From Bdellovibrionaceae bacterium UBA2351 (GTDB lineage: Bacteria > Bdellovibrionota > Bdellovibrionia > Bdellovibrionales > Bdellovibrionaceae): a stretch of DNA of 7,623 nt. The position numbers were made by a program, and so were the translations under genes. This document shows, one piece after another, positions 1 to 6,172 of the stretch. The first letter of the stretch is position 1. Each line of letters opens with the position of its first letter. The notes under the pieces are model-generated. The model ran no database searches, was not told the origin of the DNA, and was given only the letters and a program-made list of their open reading frames with translations. The stretch spans positions 1 to 7,623 of the forward strand of contig DDTZ01000010.1 of NCBI GenBank assembly GCA_002344565.1, written 5' to 3'.

Positions 1-408
1 CCAAAGAACTTTAACAAAACTGATTATGTTAGTATGGATACGAATTTTTACAATGAAAATCTATCCTCTTTCATCGTACCAGATATTCTATATTATATGT
101 TGGACACCCATCAGACCTTAATCATTGATGTTCCGGAAGCAAAATCAAAGTATTCAGTTAAACTTGATCGGACAAATTTGGATTTAGTGGTTATGAAAAA
201 TGACCAACTCTGGTTTACAGAAAGCTTGAAAATACTCATAGATAAAGTCGAAGAGGATAAAAATTCTAACGCTAAAATAAAAGTCGAGTTCAAAAACAAA
301 TTCGCCGAAGGCACATTTTTACTGAAATCATTTTACTCCAATGGCTTTGAAAATGGCGCTAAAAACTACACAGTGACTGGTGCTCTGATTTTACGACTAA
401 CGCAATAG
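1..408 (+). CDS. Hypothetical protein, 3' portion (5' end outside window)
   Basis: The frame is open from base 1 to the TAG at 406-408. An ATG lies at 34, but there is no purine-rich ribosome site in the bases before it, and the codons upstream of it (P-K-N-F-N-K-T-D-Y-V-S) continue without a stop. I therefore treat this as a truncated gene rather than one starting at 34; a start at 34 would give 124 residues. The visible part has no signal peptide or membrane segment. It is a mix of short beta-like stretches (TLIIDVPEAKSKYSVKL, DLVVMKNDQLWF) and a Lys/Asp/Glu-rich middle (KVEEDKNSNAKIKVEFKNKF), so it looks like a soluble cytoplasmic domain. I do not recognise the family. It converges on the acyltransferase gene with only 11 bp between stop codons, and no strong shared terminator hairpin is visible there. 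Confidence 0.6.
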   Translation, partial: PKNFNKTDYVSMDTNFYNENLSSFIVPDILYYMLDTHQTLIIDVPEAKSKYSVKLDRTNLDLVVMKNDQLWFTESLKILIDKVEEDKNSNAKIKVEFKNKFAEGTFLLKSFYSNGFENGAKNYTVTGALILRLTQ

Positions 409-419
409 ACACCCTTCCT

Positions 420-1574
420 CTACTGATAGGGACTGTGTTCGTCGTAGTCAGCAAAGACTAACTCAAGTTGTTTTTTCTCGCGCTCAACAAAATCGGTGAT
501 AGCCTGACCTAGCCCAGGATGTACTATCTGATGAGCGCTATAAGTCAACGTAGGCAAGAAACCACGTTGAAATTTATGTTCACCTTGAGCACCCGCTTCA
601 AATAAAGGCAGCTTACGTTCGATGCAGTAATCGATGCCTTGATAGTAGCACACCTCAAAATGAAGCGCACGGTAGTCTGCTCGACATCCCCAATATCTGC
701 CGAACAATCTGTGTTTCCCTATAAAGTTTAAAGCACCCGCAACGGGCTGATCATTATGATATGCCAAAACTAAATGAATTTTGTTTTTCATCTTCTCAAA
801 AACCATTTTAAAAAAATCGCCTGTTAAAAATTCAAAGCCTTGTTTTTTATCCATCGTGTTTTGATAGAAACTATGCATGATTTCAGCGTGACTCTGGGTT
901 AGCTGCTCGCCCGTCAGTTGCACAATTCGAACGCCCTGTTTAGCGACCTGAGATCGTTCTCGAACGACCTCACGACGACGTTTTCCCGTAAGCCTTTGTA
1001 AAAACGAATCAAAATTTTCATAGTTTCTGTTAGCCCAATGATATTGAAAACTATTACGAACGAAAAATCCTTGGTTTTTAAAAAAGCTCATTTCATTTTC
1101 AGGGATAAAAAGATGATGTACAGAACTCATCCCTGCTGATTTCATAATTTCTTTAGAGGCCTCAAGTAAAGCGCATTTAATTCCCTCTCGTTCGTCATGG
1201 CCACAATTAAAGTTGATTAAAAACTTAGACCCCGTAACCGGTGTGAAGGGAATGGCGGATACTAGTTTTGGATAGTAATTAATTCCGGCATTGTAAGCCG
1301 CATCAGCCCATCCAAAATCAAAAATAAATTCGCCATAACTATTATCCTTGGCAAATAACACCAAAGCTCCAGTCAATCGTTCATTGTTCCATGTGGTAAC
1401 ATAAACAGGGGCCCACCCTGTACGCTCACCTAAACAGTGTGTCGCCTCAAGCGAAGACAAAAATTCATAATCAACAAAGGGGAAATCAGGCGCCTGTAGT
1501 TCGCGCCAGGAATCTGGCTTTATATTTAATATAGAATTGATAATTCTAATTTGACTATTGAAGGCACCGCTCAT
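420..1574 (-). CDS. DUF482/COG3146 FemAB-like N-acyltransferase
   Basis: This 384-residue protein is at the usual full length for the COG3146 (DUF482, 'peptidogalycan biosynthesis/recognition') family, predicted GNAT/FemAB-fold acyltransferases of unproven substrate. Family hallmarks are all present: FPFVDYEFLSSLE near 31-43, TGWAPVYV at 52-59, the SYGEFIFDFGWADAAYNAG block at 79-97, YYPKLVSAIPFTPVTG at 100-115, the basic KRRREVVRER segment at 198-207, GRYWGC at 292-297, FEVCYYQGIDYCIE at 306-319, and FEAGAQGEHKFQRGF then YSAHQ at 325-349. There is no signal peptide or membrane segment, so it should be cytoplasmic. The ATG at 1574 is the first Met and follows AGGG with only a 3-nt spacer, a cramped ribosome site. 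It is divergent from clpS (63 bp), and a shared control region is plausible. The family assignment is strong; the substrate is unknown. Confidence 0.88.
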   Translation of the reverse strand: MSGAFNSQIRIINSILNIKPDSWRELQAPDFPFVDYEFLSSLEATHCLGERTGWAPVYVTTWNNERLTGALVLFAKDNSYGEFIFDFGWADAAYNAGINYYPKLVSAIPFTPVTGSKFLINFNCGHDEREGIKCALLEASKEIMKSAGMSSVHHLFIPENEMSFFKNQGFFVRNSFQYHWANRNYENFDSFLQRLTGKRRREVVRERSQVAKQGVRIVQLTGEQLTQSHAEIMHSFYQNTMDKKQGFEFLTGDFFKMVFEKMKNKIHLVLAYHNDQPVAGALNFIGKHRLFGRYWGCRADYRALHFEVCYYQGIDYCIERKLPLFEAGAQGEHKFQRGFLPTLTYSAHQIVHPGLGQAITDFVEREKKQLELVFADYDEHSPYQ

Positions 1575-1577
1575 AAT
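1551..1577 (+). promoter_or_regulatory. Weak candidate promoter for clpS
   Basis: TTGACT at 1551-1556 (5/6 to the sigma-70 -35 consensus) is followed by CATAAT at 1572-1577 (5/6 to -10). The spacer is only 15 bp, shorter than the optimal 17, and the site lies over the start of the divergent acyltransferase gene. It would give a leader of about 55 nt for clpS. This is read by eye only. Confidence 0.25.
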
Positions 1578-1583
1578 CCCTAG

Positions 1584-1612
1584 ATATTAGTACAAATTCA
1601 GAGTAATGTAAG
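1584..1612 (-). promoter_or_regulatory. Candidate promoter for the DUF482 acyltransferase
   Basis: On the minus strand CTTACA (1612-1607) and TAATAT (1589-1584) each match 4/6 of the sigma-70 boxes with a 17-bp spacer. Transcription from here would begin about 3 nt before the ATG at 1574, so the message would be nearly leaderless and would lose its AGGG. Either that is real, or the promoter lies elsewhere. Confidence 0.3.
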
Positions 1613-1637
1613 TGCGGATTTAAAAAAAGGAAAAATA

Positions 1638-1970
1638 ATGCAAATTCACATCTCAGGAAACGATAGTCGATCGCGTGAAAACCAAGAGACTGGCATTATT
1701 ATCGAAGAGCGCCTAAAGACTCCCGCTATGTATGCCGTCGTAGTTCACAATGATCCGTTTACACCAAGAACCTTTGTAGTAGAGGTATTACGTATGTTTT
1801 TTGGTAAAAATGAAGAGCAGGCCAAGCATATCATGTTAACCGCCCATACGACCGGGCACGGAGTGGTTGCGATTTACACACGCGAAATTGCAGAAACGAA
1901 GGCGGCACAAGCCAACACTTACTCTCACGATCAAGGCAAGCTTCTTATATTTTCAGTTGAAGAAGTTTAA
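1638..1970 (+). CDS. clpS: ATP-dependent Clp protease adaptor ClpS
   Basis: ClpS binds proteins with destabilising N-terminal residues and delivers them to ClpA for ClpP degradation (N-degron pathway, cytoplasm). The 110-residue product has a flexible N-terminal extension (about 1-27) and the ClpS core from MYAVVVHNDPFTPRTFVVEV (31-50) through KHIMLTAHTTGHGVV (63-77) and the REIAETKAAQANTYS helix (82-96). The N-terminal-residue-binding Asn, Asp and His are present as N38, D39 and H70. Two pocket positions differ from E. coli ClpS: D36 is Pro (P40) and the gatekeeper M40 is Arg (R44); Arg there recalls alphaproteobacterial ClpS2-type proteins. The ATG follows AAGGA by 7 nt. No clpA lies in the window, so its partner is encoded elsewhere. 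yajQ follows 44 bp downstream on the same strand and may be co-transcribed. Confidence 0.95.
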   Translation: MQIHISGNDSRSRENQETGIIIEERLKTPAMYAVVVHNDPFTPRTFVVEVLRMFFGKNEEQAKHIMLTAHTTGHGVVAIYTREIAETKAAQANTYSHDQGKLLIFSVEEV

Positions 1971-2014
1971 CTTCATGCTAGAAGTAATTTATAAATTAGA
2001 CGATAGGATTAAAT

Positions 2015-2506
2015 ATGCCATCATTTGATATTGTTTCAGAACTAAACATGCAAGAAGTCGACAACGCTATTAACCAGGCCCGCAAGGAAGTAGAAGGACG
2101 CTATGACTTCAAGGGCAGTTCTGCCGAAATTAAATGGGACAAAGATAAAAACGAAATTATTTTCCAAGCGGAAGATGAATATAAAATGGGTGCTATTTCG
2201 GGCATTATCCTTAACAAAGCCGGCAAACGAGGAATCGACTTAAAAGCATTTAAACTTGAACAAATTGAACCAGCTGGTGGAAAAACCCTTCGCCAAAAAA
2301 TTAAACTACAGCAAGGTTTAGAAAAAGAAGTCGCTAAAGATATCGTTAAATATATCAAAGATTCTAAATTAAAAGTTCAACCTCAAATTATGGACGATAA
2401 AGTTCGTGTGACATCTAAAAGCATTGATGAACTTCAAGAAACAATGGCTAGTTTGCGCAGCCAAAACTTTCCCGTACCTTTACAATACAACAACATGCGT
2501 TCTTAG
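2015..2506 (+). CDS. yajQ: YajQ family (UPF0234/DUF520) nucleotide-binding protein
   Basis: The 163-residue length and sequence match the YajQ family closely. It opens with PSFDIVSE and NAINQARKEVEGRYDFKGS (18-36), has the KRGIDLKAF block (72-80), the second-half motif AKDIVKYIKDSKLKVQPQI (107-125), VRVTSKSIDELQ (130-141) and ends PLQYNNMR. YajQ proteins have two ferredoxin-like domains, bind nucleotides or RNA, and a Xanthomonas member (XC_3703) is a cyclic-di-GMP effector; which ligand applies here is not shown by sequence. The ATG follows AGGA with a 6-nt spacer. It lies downstream of clpS with a short gap, and its stop overlaps by 4 bp the stop of the convergent MBL gene. Confidence 0.95.
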   Translation: MPSFDIVSELNMQEVDNAINQARKEVEGRYDFKGSSAEIKWDKDKNEIIFQAEDEYKMGAISGIILNKAGKRGIDLKAFKLEQIEPAGGKTLRQKIKLQQGLEKEVAKDIVKYIKDSKLKVQPQIMDDKVRVTSKSIDELQETMASLRSQNFPVPLQYNNMRS

Positions 2507-3861
2507 CCGTTTTCAGCGATTCGCTTTAGCTGCGCTTTTTGATACGCACCAAACACGCCATTAAACAAACAACGCACCAGCGGATCTTCGAGTAAATCAA
2601 CATCTTGTAAATCTGCCTCACAGCTCGGCTCGAGCTGGGTATCATTAATTCGCATATACATGCTCGTCAAAGACTCACCCAGCTCTAGCGCGGCATATAG
2701 CTTTACTATGGGTACTTCAGTCAACCAAGCCAAGGTTTCGTTACTACTTTCCACCCTCAATATATGTCGTCCTTTTATGAGATAATTCAATGATATGATC
2801 TGGCTTAAATGATCATATAAATTCAGTCTCCACAACCGAGGCTGACTAAAATACCCAACATCGTAGTCCTGCTCGTTTTGGTATAAACGACTATACACCC
2901 TTGGCAATTCATCGATGCAATAATTATAAACTCGATCACGTTCTAAATTTTTGACCGGTGGGATTTTAACAGAAATTTGGGCTGTCGTCGGAATCAACAA
3001 ATCGGAACGATAGTCATAGTCAACGTCTTGATTACCTATAGGCTTAATCCACGAAAGAGGCGAAGATTTATACACATCGTACTTTGTCATCGTCACCGAA
3101 ACACCGGGATTCATTCGCATAACTTGAGCCTGAGGCAAAATAGATTTAATTTCGTTTTCAAAACGACGGTACGTTATGGGAAAAAATGCATGGTTGTACC
3201 AAGACCACGACTCATGAATAAACTGGCACGAACTCGGGACAATAATTTTTGGATTCAAAAGTTGAATTTGCTGTAGCCATTCATGAGGAAACTCGACCGC
3301 CTGATTTTTAAACCGCGAAGGACTCAGTACTTCGATTTCACGCATAGTCTGAAACGGCCACAATATTAAATCCCATGGACCGCGATTTTTCAAGACACAC
3401 AACGTGTCAGGATCAATCCATGAATCGACAACATTCAAAATATTTAAACTGCCCGCTTGAACATGAAAAACCGAATCCACATCAACATCCAATGCAGGAA
3501 ATGGAGTTACTTGAATGGAGCCAATTTCAACCGTTTTATCTAACTGCAGCGATGACACTTTAAAAAAGCCAAGTGACCTGATCATTTCTAGCATGCCTTC
3601 ATGAATGCAGAAGATATAAATGGGTGTAGAACGATCTAGAAGATTTAAACTGTCCATCGAGCAATGATCATCATGATAATGAGAAATAAAAACGGCATCG
3701 AGCTTTAATTCGCTGATCTGAGAAGCATCAAAAACTACGCTTGGAAAAGAAAAACAATTCCGACTGAATGGTGTTTCAAAAATTGGGTCAAAAAGAATAT
3801 GCGTGTTTTCAAATTCAATAGAGTAACCCGCATGAAGAATCCTAGAAATTTTTACGGACAT
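2503..3861 (-). CDS. MBL-fold metallo-hydrolase (COG2220-like) with long C-terminal extension
   Basis: The first ~260 of 452 residues form a metallo-beta-lactamase-fold domain of the Lactamase_B_2/COG2220 type: an opening strand pair SRILHAGYSIEFENTHILFDPIF (about 6-28), the metal motif H61-Y-H63-D-D65-H66 after a hydrophobic strand (AVFIS), a GSLNILNVVDSW strand with D146 where the bridging Asp is expected, and PKIIVPSS (204-211) followed by VMRMNPG. At the last metal-ligand position, where many relatives have His after 'P', this protein has Ser/Cys (SSCQF). The ~180-residue C-terminal part has no domain I recognise. No signal peptide, so cytoplasmic. The substrate cannot be named. It starts 8 bp after the stop of the cysteine-rich membrane protein gene and is probably translated from the same message; its ribosome site is weak (GAGTAAG region). 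Confidence 0.8.
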   Translation of the reverse strand: MSVKISRILHAGYSIEFENTHILFDPIFETPFSRNCFSFPSVVFDASQISELKLDAVFISHYHDDHCSMDSLNLLDRSTPIYIFCIHEGMLEMIRSLGFFKVSSLQLDKTVEIGSIQVTPFPALDVDVDSVFHVQAGSLNILNVVDSWIDPDTLCVLKNRGPWDLILWPFQTMREIEVLSPSRFKNQAVEFPHEWLQQIQLLNPKIIVPSSCQFIHESWSWYNHAFFPITYRRFENEIKSILPQAQVMRMNPGVSVTMTKYDVYKSSPLSWIKPIGNQDVDYDYRSDLLIPTTAQISVKIPPVKNLERDRVYNYCIDELPRVYSRLYQNEQDYDVGYFSQPRLWRLNLYDHLSQIISLNYLIKGRHILRVESSNETLAWLTEVPIVKLYAALELGESLTSMYMRINDTQLEPSCEADLQDVDLLEDPLVRCLFNGVFGAYQKAQLKRIAENG

Positions 3862-3869
3862 GACTAAAC

Positions 3870-4349
3870 TTACTCACTCTGATCTATTTTCTGAAAATAG
3901 ATCTGGCACGAAGCTGACGTTTCATTCTTTCGATTATAGTGCATGCTTTTATCAAAATTTCGACCGATGCATTTTTCTAAAAAATTTCCCGTCAAAAATG
4001 ACGGCCGTGCCTTTCTAATAATAGCCAGACGATCCTCACAATCACCGTAAGAAGACGTCCATGCCGACATGCACGTTTCTTCTGATAGATTATAACATTC
4101 AATCTGTTTAGAAAGACGCCCACAGGGTGAACGATCGCCTTCAGGCACCAACTGACCAGAAATATGAGCAAAATAAAAATAGATGGTCGATATAAAAATC
4201 AAAGCAAATCCTGCCGTCGCATCCATCCACGAAGCCGCCTGGTAACGCGAGCTAATAGGTGTCTTTATAAAAACATAAAGACCGATCCCAAACGGTACAA
4301 GGAAAACGATATCCCAAATATTCATAGATATATTTTTAAGCAGTTTCAA
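3870..4349 (-). CDS. Small two-TM protein with six-cysteine exported domain, TTG or internal ATG start
   Basis: I do not recognise this family. The product has two hydrophobic helices, about 11-29 and 43-62, then a ~95-residue polar region with six cysteines (76, 85, 93, 104, 127, 148), an even number well suited to disulfides. The hairpin topology and the cysteines suggest that the C-terminal domain faces the periplasm; this is inference. The start is uncertain: the longest reading begins at TTG (4349) with no good ribosome site, while an ATG at 4325 (residue 9) would give 151 residues and keeps both membrane helices. It sits 40 bp after the metalloprotease gene and 8 bp before the MBL gene on the same strand, so the three are likely one transcription unit. 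Confidence 0.6.
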   Translation of the reverse strand: MKLLKNISMNIWDIVFLVPFGIGLYVFIKTPISSRYQAASWMDATAGFALIFISTIYFYFAHISGQLVPEGDRSPCGRLSKQIECYNLSEETCMSAWTSSYGDCEDRLAIIRKARPSFLTGNFLEKCIGRNFDKSMHYNRKNETSASCQIYFQKIDQSE

Positions 4350-4389
4350 CGCTTTGTAAACGACTAAAAACTGCCCCTAAAAAAACACT

Positions 4390-5451
4390 CTATAACCAAA
4401 ATACGGAATCCACCTGCGCAAAGATCTGCTTAATCAGAGCTTCGATTTCGCGTTGTTCGATTAACTTTCTGGCAAGGTATTTTATATTCCCACCCGGGGG
4501 AACAACAAAACCCACTCTACGAACGACTGGAAAAACGCGAGTTGGAAAATAGCGATAATAGTCAGATTTCAATTTTAGTATGGCGTCAATTTCAGACACG
4601 GTTCCCGTGCTATACAGAGAGTCTAATTCCCGTTGCCATTCCTGCCATTTTAGCTCTTTAGATTCGATACAGGCCTGCTTGCGAAAATTATTCAGTTTCA
4701 CAGCAAGGCTATCGACTTCGACCTGACTTCGTGGATTAAACGCGCTGAAATTAGGTGCCGTTTCTGTTAGATCCGGTAAGACAAAATCTGTCATCTGAGA
4801 AAAAATACGACAAAGCTCTTTAGGGTTTTCGTAGTTTTTTAATGCGTAGGATTCGTCCATTAACTGATTTAATTTATCCAGCGAGCTTCGGATTTTTTCC
4901 AAAGCAACTTGATGATCACCTAATTGACTCGCCCTATACAACACATGATATTGAATCAAATCTGCTTGCTCTTCTGTCGTATTACCCACTAGATGACTGT
5001 ATTCATGAGCCACCAAAGCAACTAGTCTCGGAGCAATTTGAATTTCGCTAACTTTCCCTGTAATCGCTTTTGTACTTAGGCAAATATCATCGCCCGTTGG
5101 GGTAAATATGCTTGCATCTTTTTTAACACCATTACGATCATAGCATGAATCACTTGAGTTTAAAAAAATACGAGGCGAAGAAATTAATCTAAACAGCGTG
5201 TCCCTATCTTTAAAAAAAATATCCCATGCCTCGCCAGTGATTTGGTTTTTTTTAGCCGCATAGTCGCTATACAGGCTATTAATCACCACATTTAAAAGCG
5301 ACGGCACCTTAGCACGGTAAATATGTTCGACCATTTTTTGTGATACCGGCTGAGCACTATCAAGCTCGCCGCCACCACTTGTGATTGGGCCTGACTGAGA
5401 CCAGGCTAGTTGAGTTACGCTCAACACAAACAAAGCTATATATTTAAGCAT
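4390..5451 (-). CDS. Secreted putative zinc metalloprotease (HExxH)
   Basis: The N-terminus MLKYIALFVLSVTQLAWS is a classic signal peptide with likely cleavage before Q19, so the 353-residue product is exported. The centre carries VALVAHEYSHLVG (144-156), an HExxH zinc motif (H149, E150, H153) at the end of a hydrophobic helix, immediately followed by TTEEQADLIQ. E160/E161 or D164 could supply a third ligand, as ExxxD does in M48-like peptidases. The string HEYSHLVGNTT also fits the metzincin HExxHxxGxx(H/D) pattern except that the last position is Thr. Cysteines at 103, 124, 214 and 261 could pair in the periplasm. The C-terminal half is predicted helical, with no recognised domain. The ATG follows AGGAG with a good spacer. 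Substrate unknown; the family is not one I can name. Confidence 0.72.
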   Translation of the reverse strand: MLKYIALFVLSVTQLAWSQSGPITSGGGELDSAQPVSQKMVEHIYRAKVPSLLNVVINSLYSDYAAKKNQITGEAWDIFFKDRDTLFRLISSPRIFLNSSDSCYDRNGVKKDASIFTPTGDDICLSTKAITGKVSEIQIAPRLVALVAHEYSHLVGNTTEEQADLIQYHVLYRASQLGDHQVALEKIRSSLDKLNQLMDESYALKNYENPKELCRIFSQMTDFVLPDLTETAPNFSAFNPRSQVEVDSLAVKLNNFRKQACIESKELKWQEWQRELDSLYSTGTVSEIDAILKLKSDYYRYFPTRVFPVVRRVGFVVPPGGNIKYLARKLIEQREIEALIKQIFAQVDSVFWL

Positions 5452-5510
5452 TTCGACTCCTAAACGTATATAGCTTTGTAAATAAACGAGTCGCGTATGT
5501 ATATATCTTT

Positions 5511-5516
5511 ATTATA
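5511..5516 (-). promoter_or_regulatory. Isolated perfect -10 hexamer upstream of the metalloprotease
   Basis: The minus strand reads TATAAT here, about 60 nt before the ATG at 5451, in a very AT-rich gap (5452-5527). No -35-like hexamer is seen 16-18 bp upstream (CGGCGG there), so it may be chance in AT-rich DNA. Confidence 0.2.
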
Positions 5517-5527
5517 AAAAAATTAAC

Positions 5528-5962
5528 TCATCCCGCCGTATGTGCGCGAATTTTCTGAGTCAATCTAAAGAACGCTTCGGCATCATTCGGTTCGACCCAA
5601 TTGCACCCGACTTTCTTTAAATCTGAATCTGCCATTGGGACACCTAGAAACTGAACATAGTCTTGATCGCAAATGAAGAAGTGATCGCGATACGGCAGTA
5701 AAAAGCCACCGCTCGCGTTCAACTGAGTTTCAGCTTCGTCGTAGTTTTTATACCAAACTTTCCAGCGAGCCGTGCTGCCCTTTGGGCAATAGTGTTCTGT
5801 AGCCTCAAATAACTCTTTAAGTTCACGCCATGATTTAAAACCGGAGGCTTTTGCTAAAATATCAAAAGCCTCTTTAAGCTGAATGGGCTTGCCAGCACTT
5901 TTCTTCATTTTTTGAAGCAACTTGGCTTTAATTTTTAAAGATTCGATAGCGGGTGTAGACAT
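5528..5962 (-). CDS. Small protein with glyoxalase-related N-terminal helical module
   Basis: Residues 8-52 (SLKIKAKLLQKMKKSAGKP then LKEAFDILAKASGFKSWRELK) resemble the short helical module annotated as 'glyoxalase-related protein' in Pfam: an LKxxAKxL helix followed by an A-x-G-F-x-x-W-x-x-L helix. The remaining ~90 residues (KVWYKNYDEAETQ at 68-80, GGFLLPYRDHFFICDQDYVQF at about 85-105, VGCNWVEP at 118-125) form an alpha/beta domain I cannot name. Cysteines are at 59, 98 and 120. There is no signal peptide, so it is probably cytoplasmic; enzymatic activity is not claimed. The ATG at 5962 follows a strong AAAGGAGA with a 9-nt spacer. It is separated from the downstream protease gene by 76 bp and may have its own transcript. 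A hairpin lies against its ribosome site. Confidence 0.7.
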   Translation of the reverse strand: MSTPAIESLKIKAKLLQKMKKSAGKPIQLKEAFDILAKASGFKSWRELKELFEATEHYCPKGSTARWKVWYKNYDEAETQLNASGGFLLPYRDHFFICDQDYVQFLGVPMADSDLKKVGCNWVEPNDAEAFFRLTQKIRAHTAG

Positions 5963-5975
5963 ATAATCAGTCTCC

Positions 5976-6013
5976 TTTGGTCATGTTGCCAGTGCCCGCA
6001 TTTGGCAACCAAA
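5976..6013 (-). promoter_or_regulatory. Hairpin in the 5' leader abutting the ribosome site of the 5528-5962 gene
   Basis: On either strand TTTGG (5976-5980) pairs with CCAAA (6009-6013), and TTGCCA (5986-5991) with TGGCAA (6003-6008), giving an 11-bp stem with a 5-nt bulge and an 11-nt loop. In the minus-strand message the distal arm CCAAA runs straight into GGAG, so the A residues of AAAGGAG lie in the stem and the GGAG core directly follows it. This could modulate initiation, or be a protein-binding inverted repeat. Confidence 0.4.
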
Positions 6014-6037
6014 AGAGTGAATTACATACTTTTGAAT

Positions 6038-6089
6038 CGGAGTGAGGTGCTCTTTGGCGGGTAGGCGCCTCCGGGGAACCTTGGTTAAG
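6038..6089. other. GC-rich structured island in the divergent intergenic region
   Basis: This stretch is much richer in G+C than its flanks. It contains the 8-bp palindrome AGGCGCCT (6063-6070), a possible stem GAGGTGC (6044-6050) with GCGCCTC (6065-6071, one wobble), an alternative stem CGGAG (6038-6042) with CTCCG (6069-6073), and AACC-TT-GGTT (6077-6086). It could be an operator region or a structured leader. I could not match it to any riboswitch class I know. The rest of 5963-6172 holds no small gene that I can support and no convincing sigma-70 promoter. Confidence 0.3.
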
Positions 6090-6162
6090 ATTATGCATGA
6101 AATTTTTTCTAAAAGCAAATTCAAACTGTCGTCCCGCTTTAGTTGAGGATAAAAGACCACTT

Positions 6163-6167
6163 AGGAG
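6163..6167 (+). promoter_or_regulatory. Ribosome binding site fixing the start at 6173
   Basis: AGGAG lies 5 nt before the ATG at 6173. It decides against the upstream in-frame TTG at 6143, which would place ten polar codons before the signal peptide. Confidence 0.85.
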
Positions 6168-6172
6168 ATTTT

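Noticed and set aside
111..314. Minus-strand 67-codon frame inside the first gene
   Set aside because: It has no ribosome site and lies antisense to a frame with better protein-like composition.
408..440. Bidirectional terminator between the first gene and the acyltransferase
   Set aside because: The only inverted repeat (CCCT...AGGG) is 4 bp with a 12-nt loop, too weak to call.
2101..2358. Minus-strand 85-codon frame antisense to yajQ
   Set aside because: yajQ is a well-recognised full-length gene; the antisense product has no family resemblance and no ribosome site.
2977..3563. Plus-strand frames (2977-3276 and 3375-3563) antisense to the MBL gene
   Set aside because: Composition is unlike a protein (Arg/Asn/His-rich without domains), and the MBL gene is intact across the region.
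4164..5051. Plus-strand frames (4164-4367 and 4842-5051) antisense to the two-TM protein and the protease
   Set aside because: There is no ribosome site or recognisable domain, and they are shadows of genes with a signal peptide or TM helices.
5999..6090. Cyclic-di-GMP (GEMM) or other known riboswitch upstream of 6173
   Set aside because: The GGCAACC, GCCTCCGG-like and GGTAGG-like strings are suggestive but not in the order or spacing of the GEMM consensus, and I could not fit another class.
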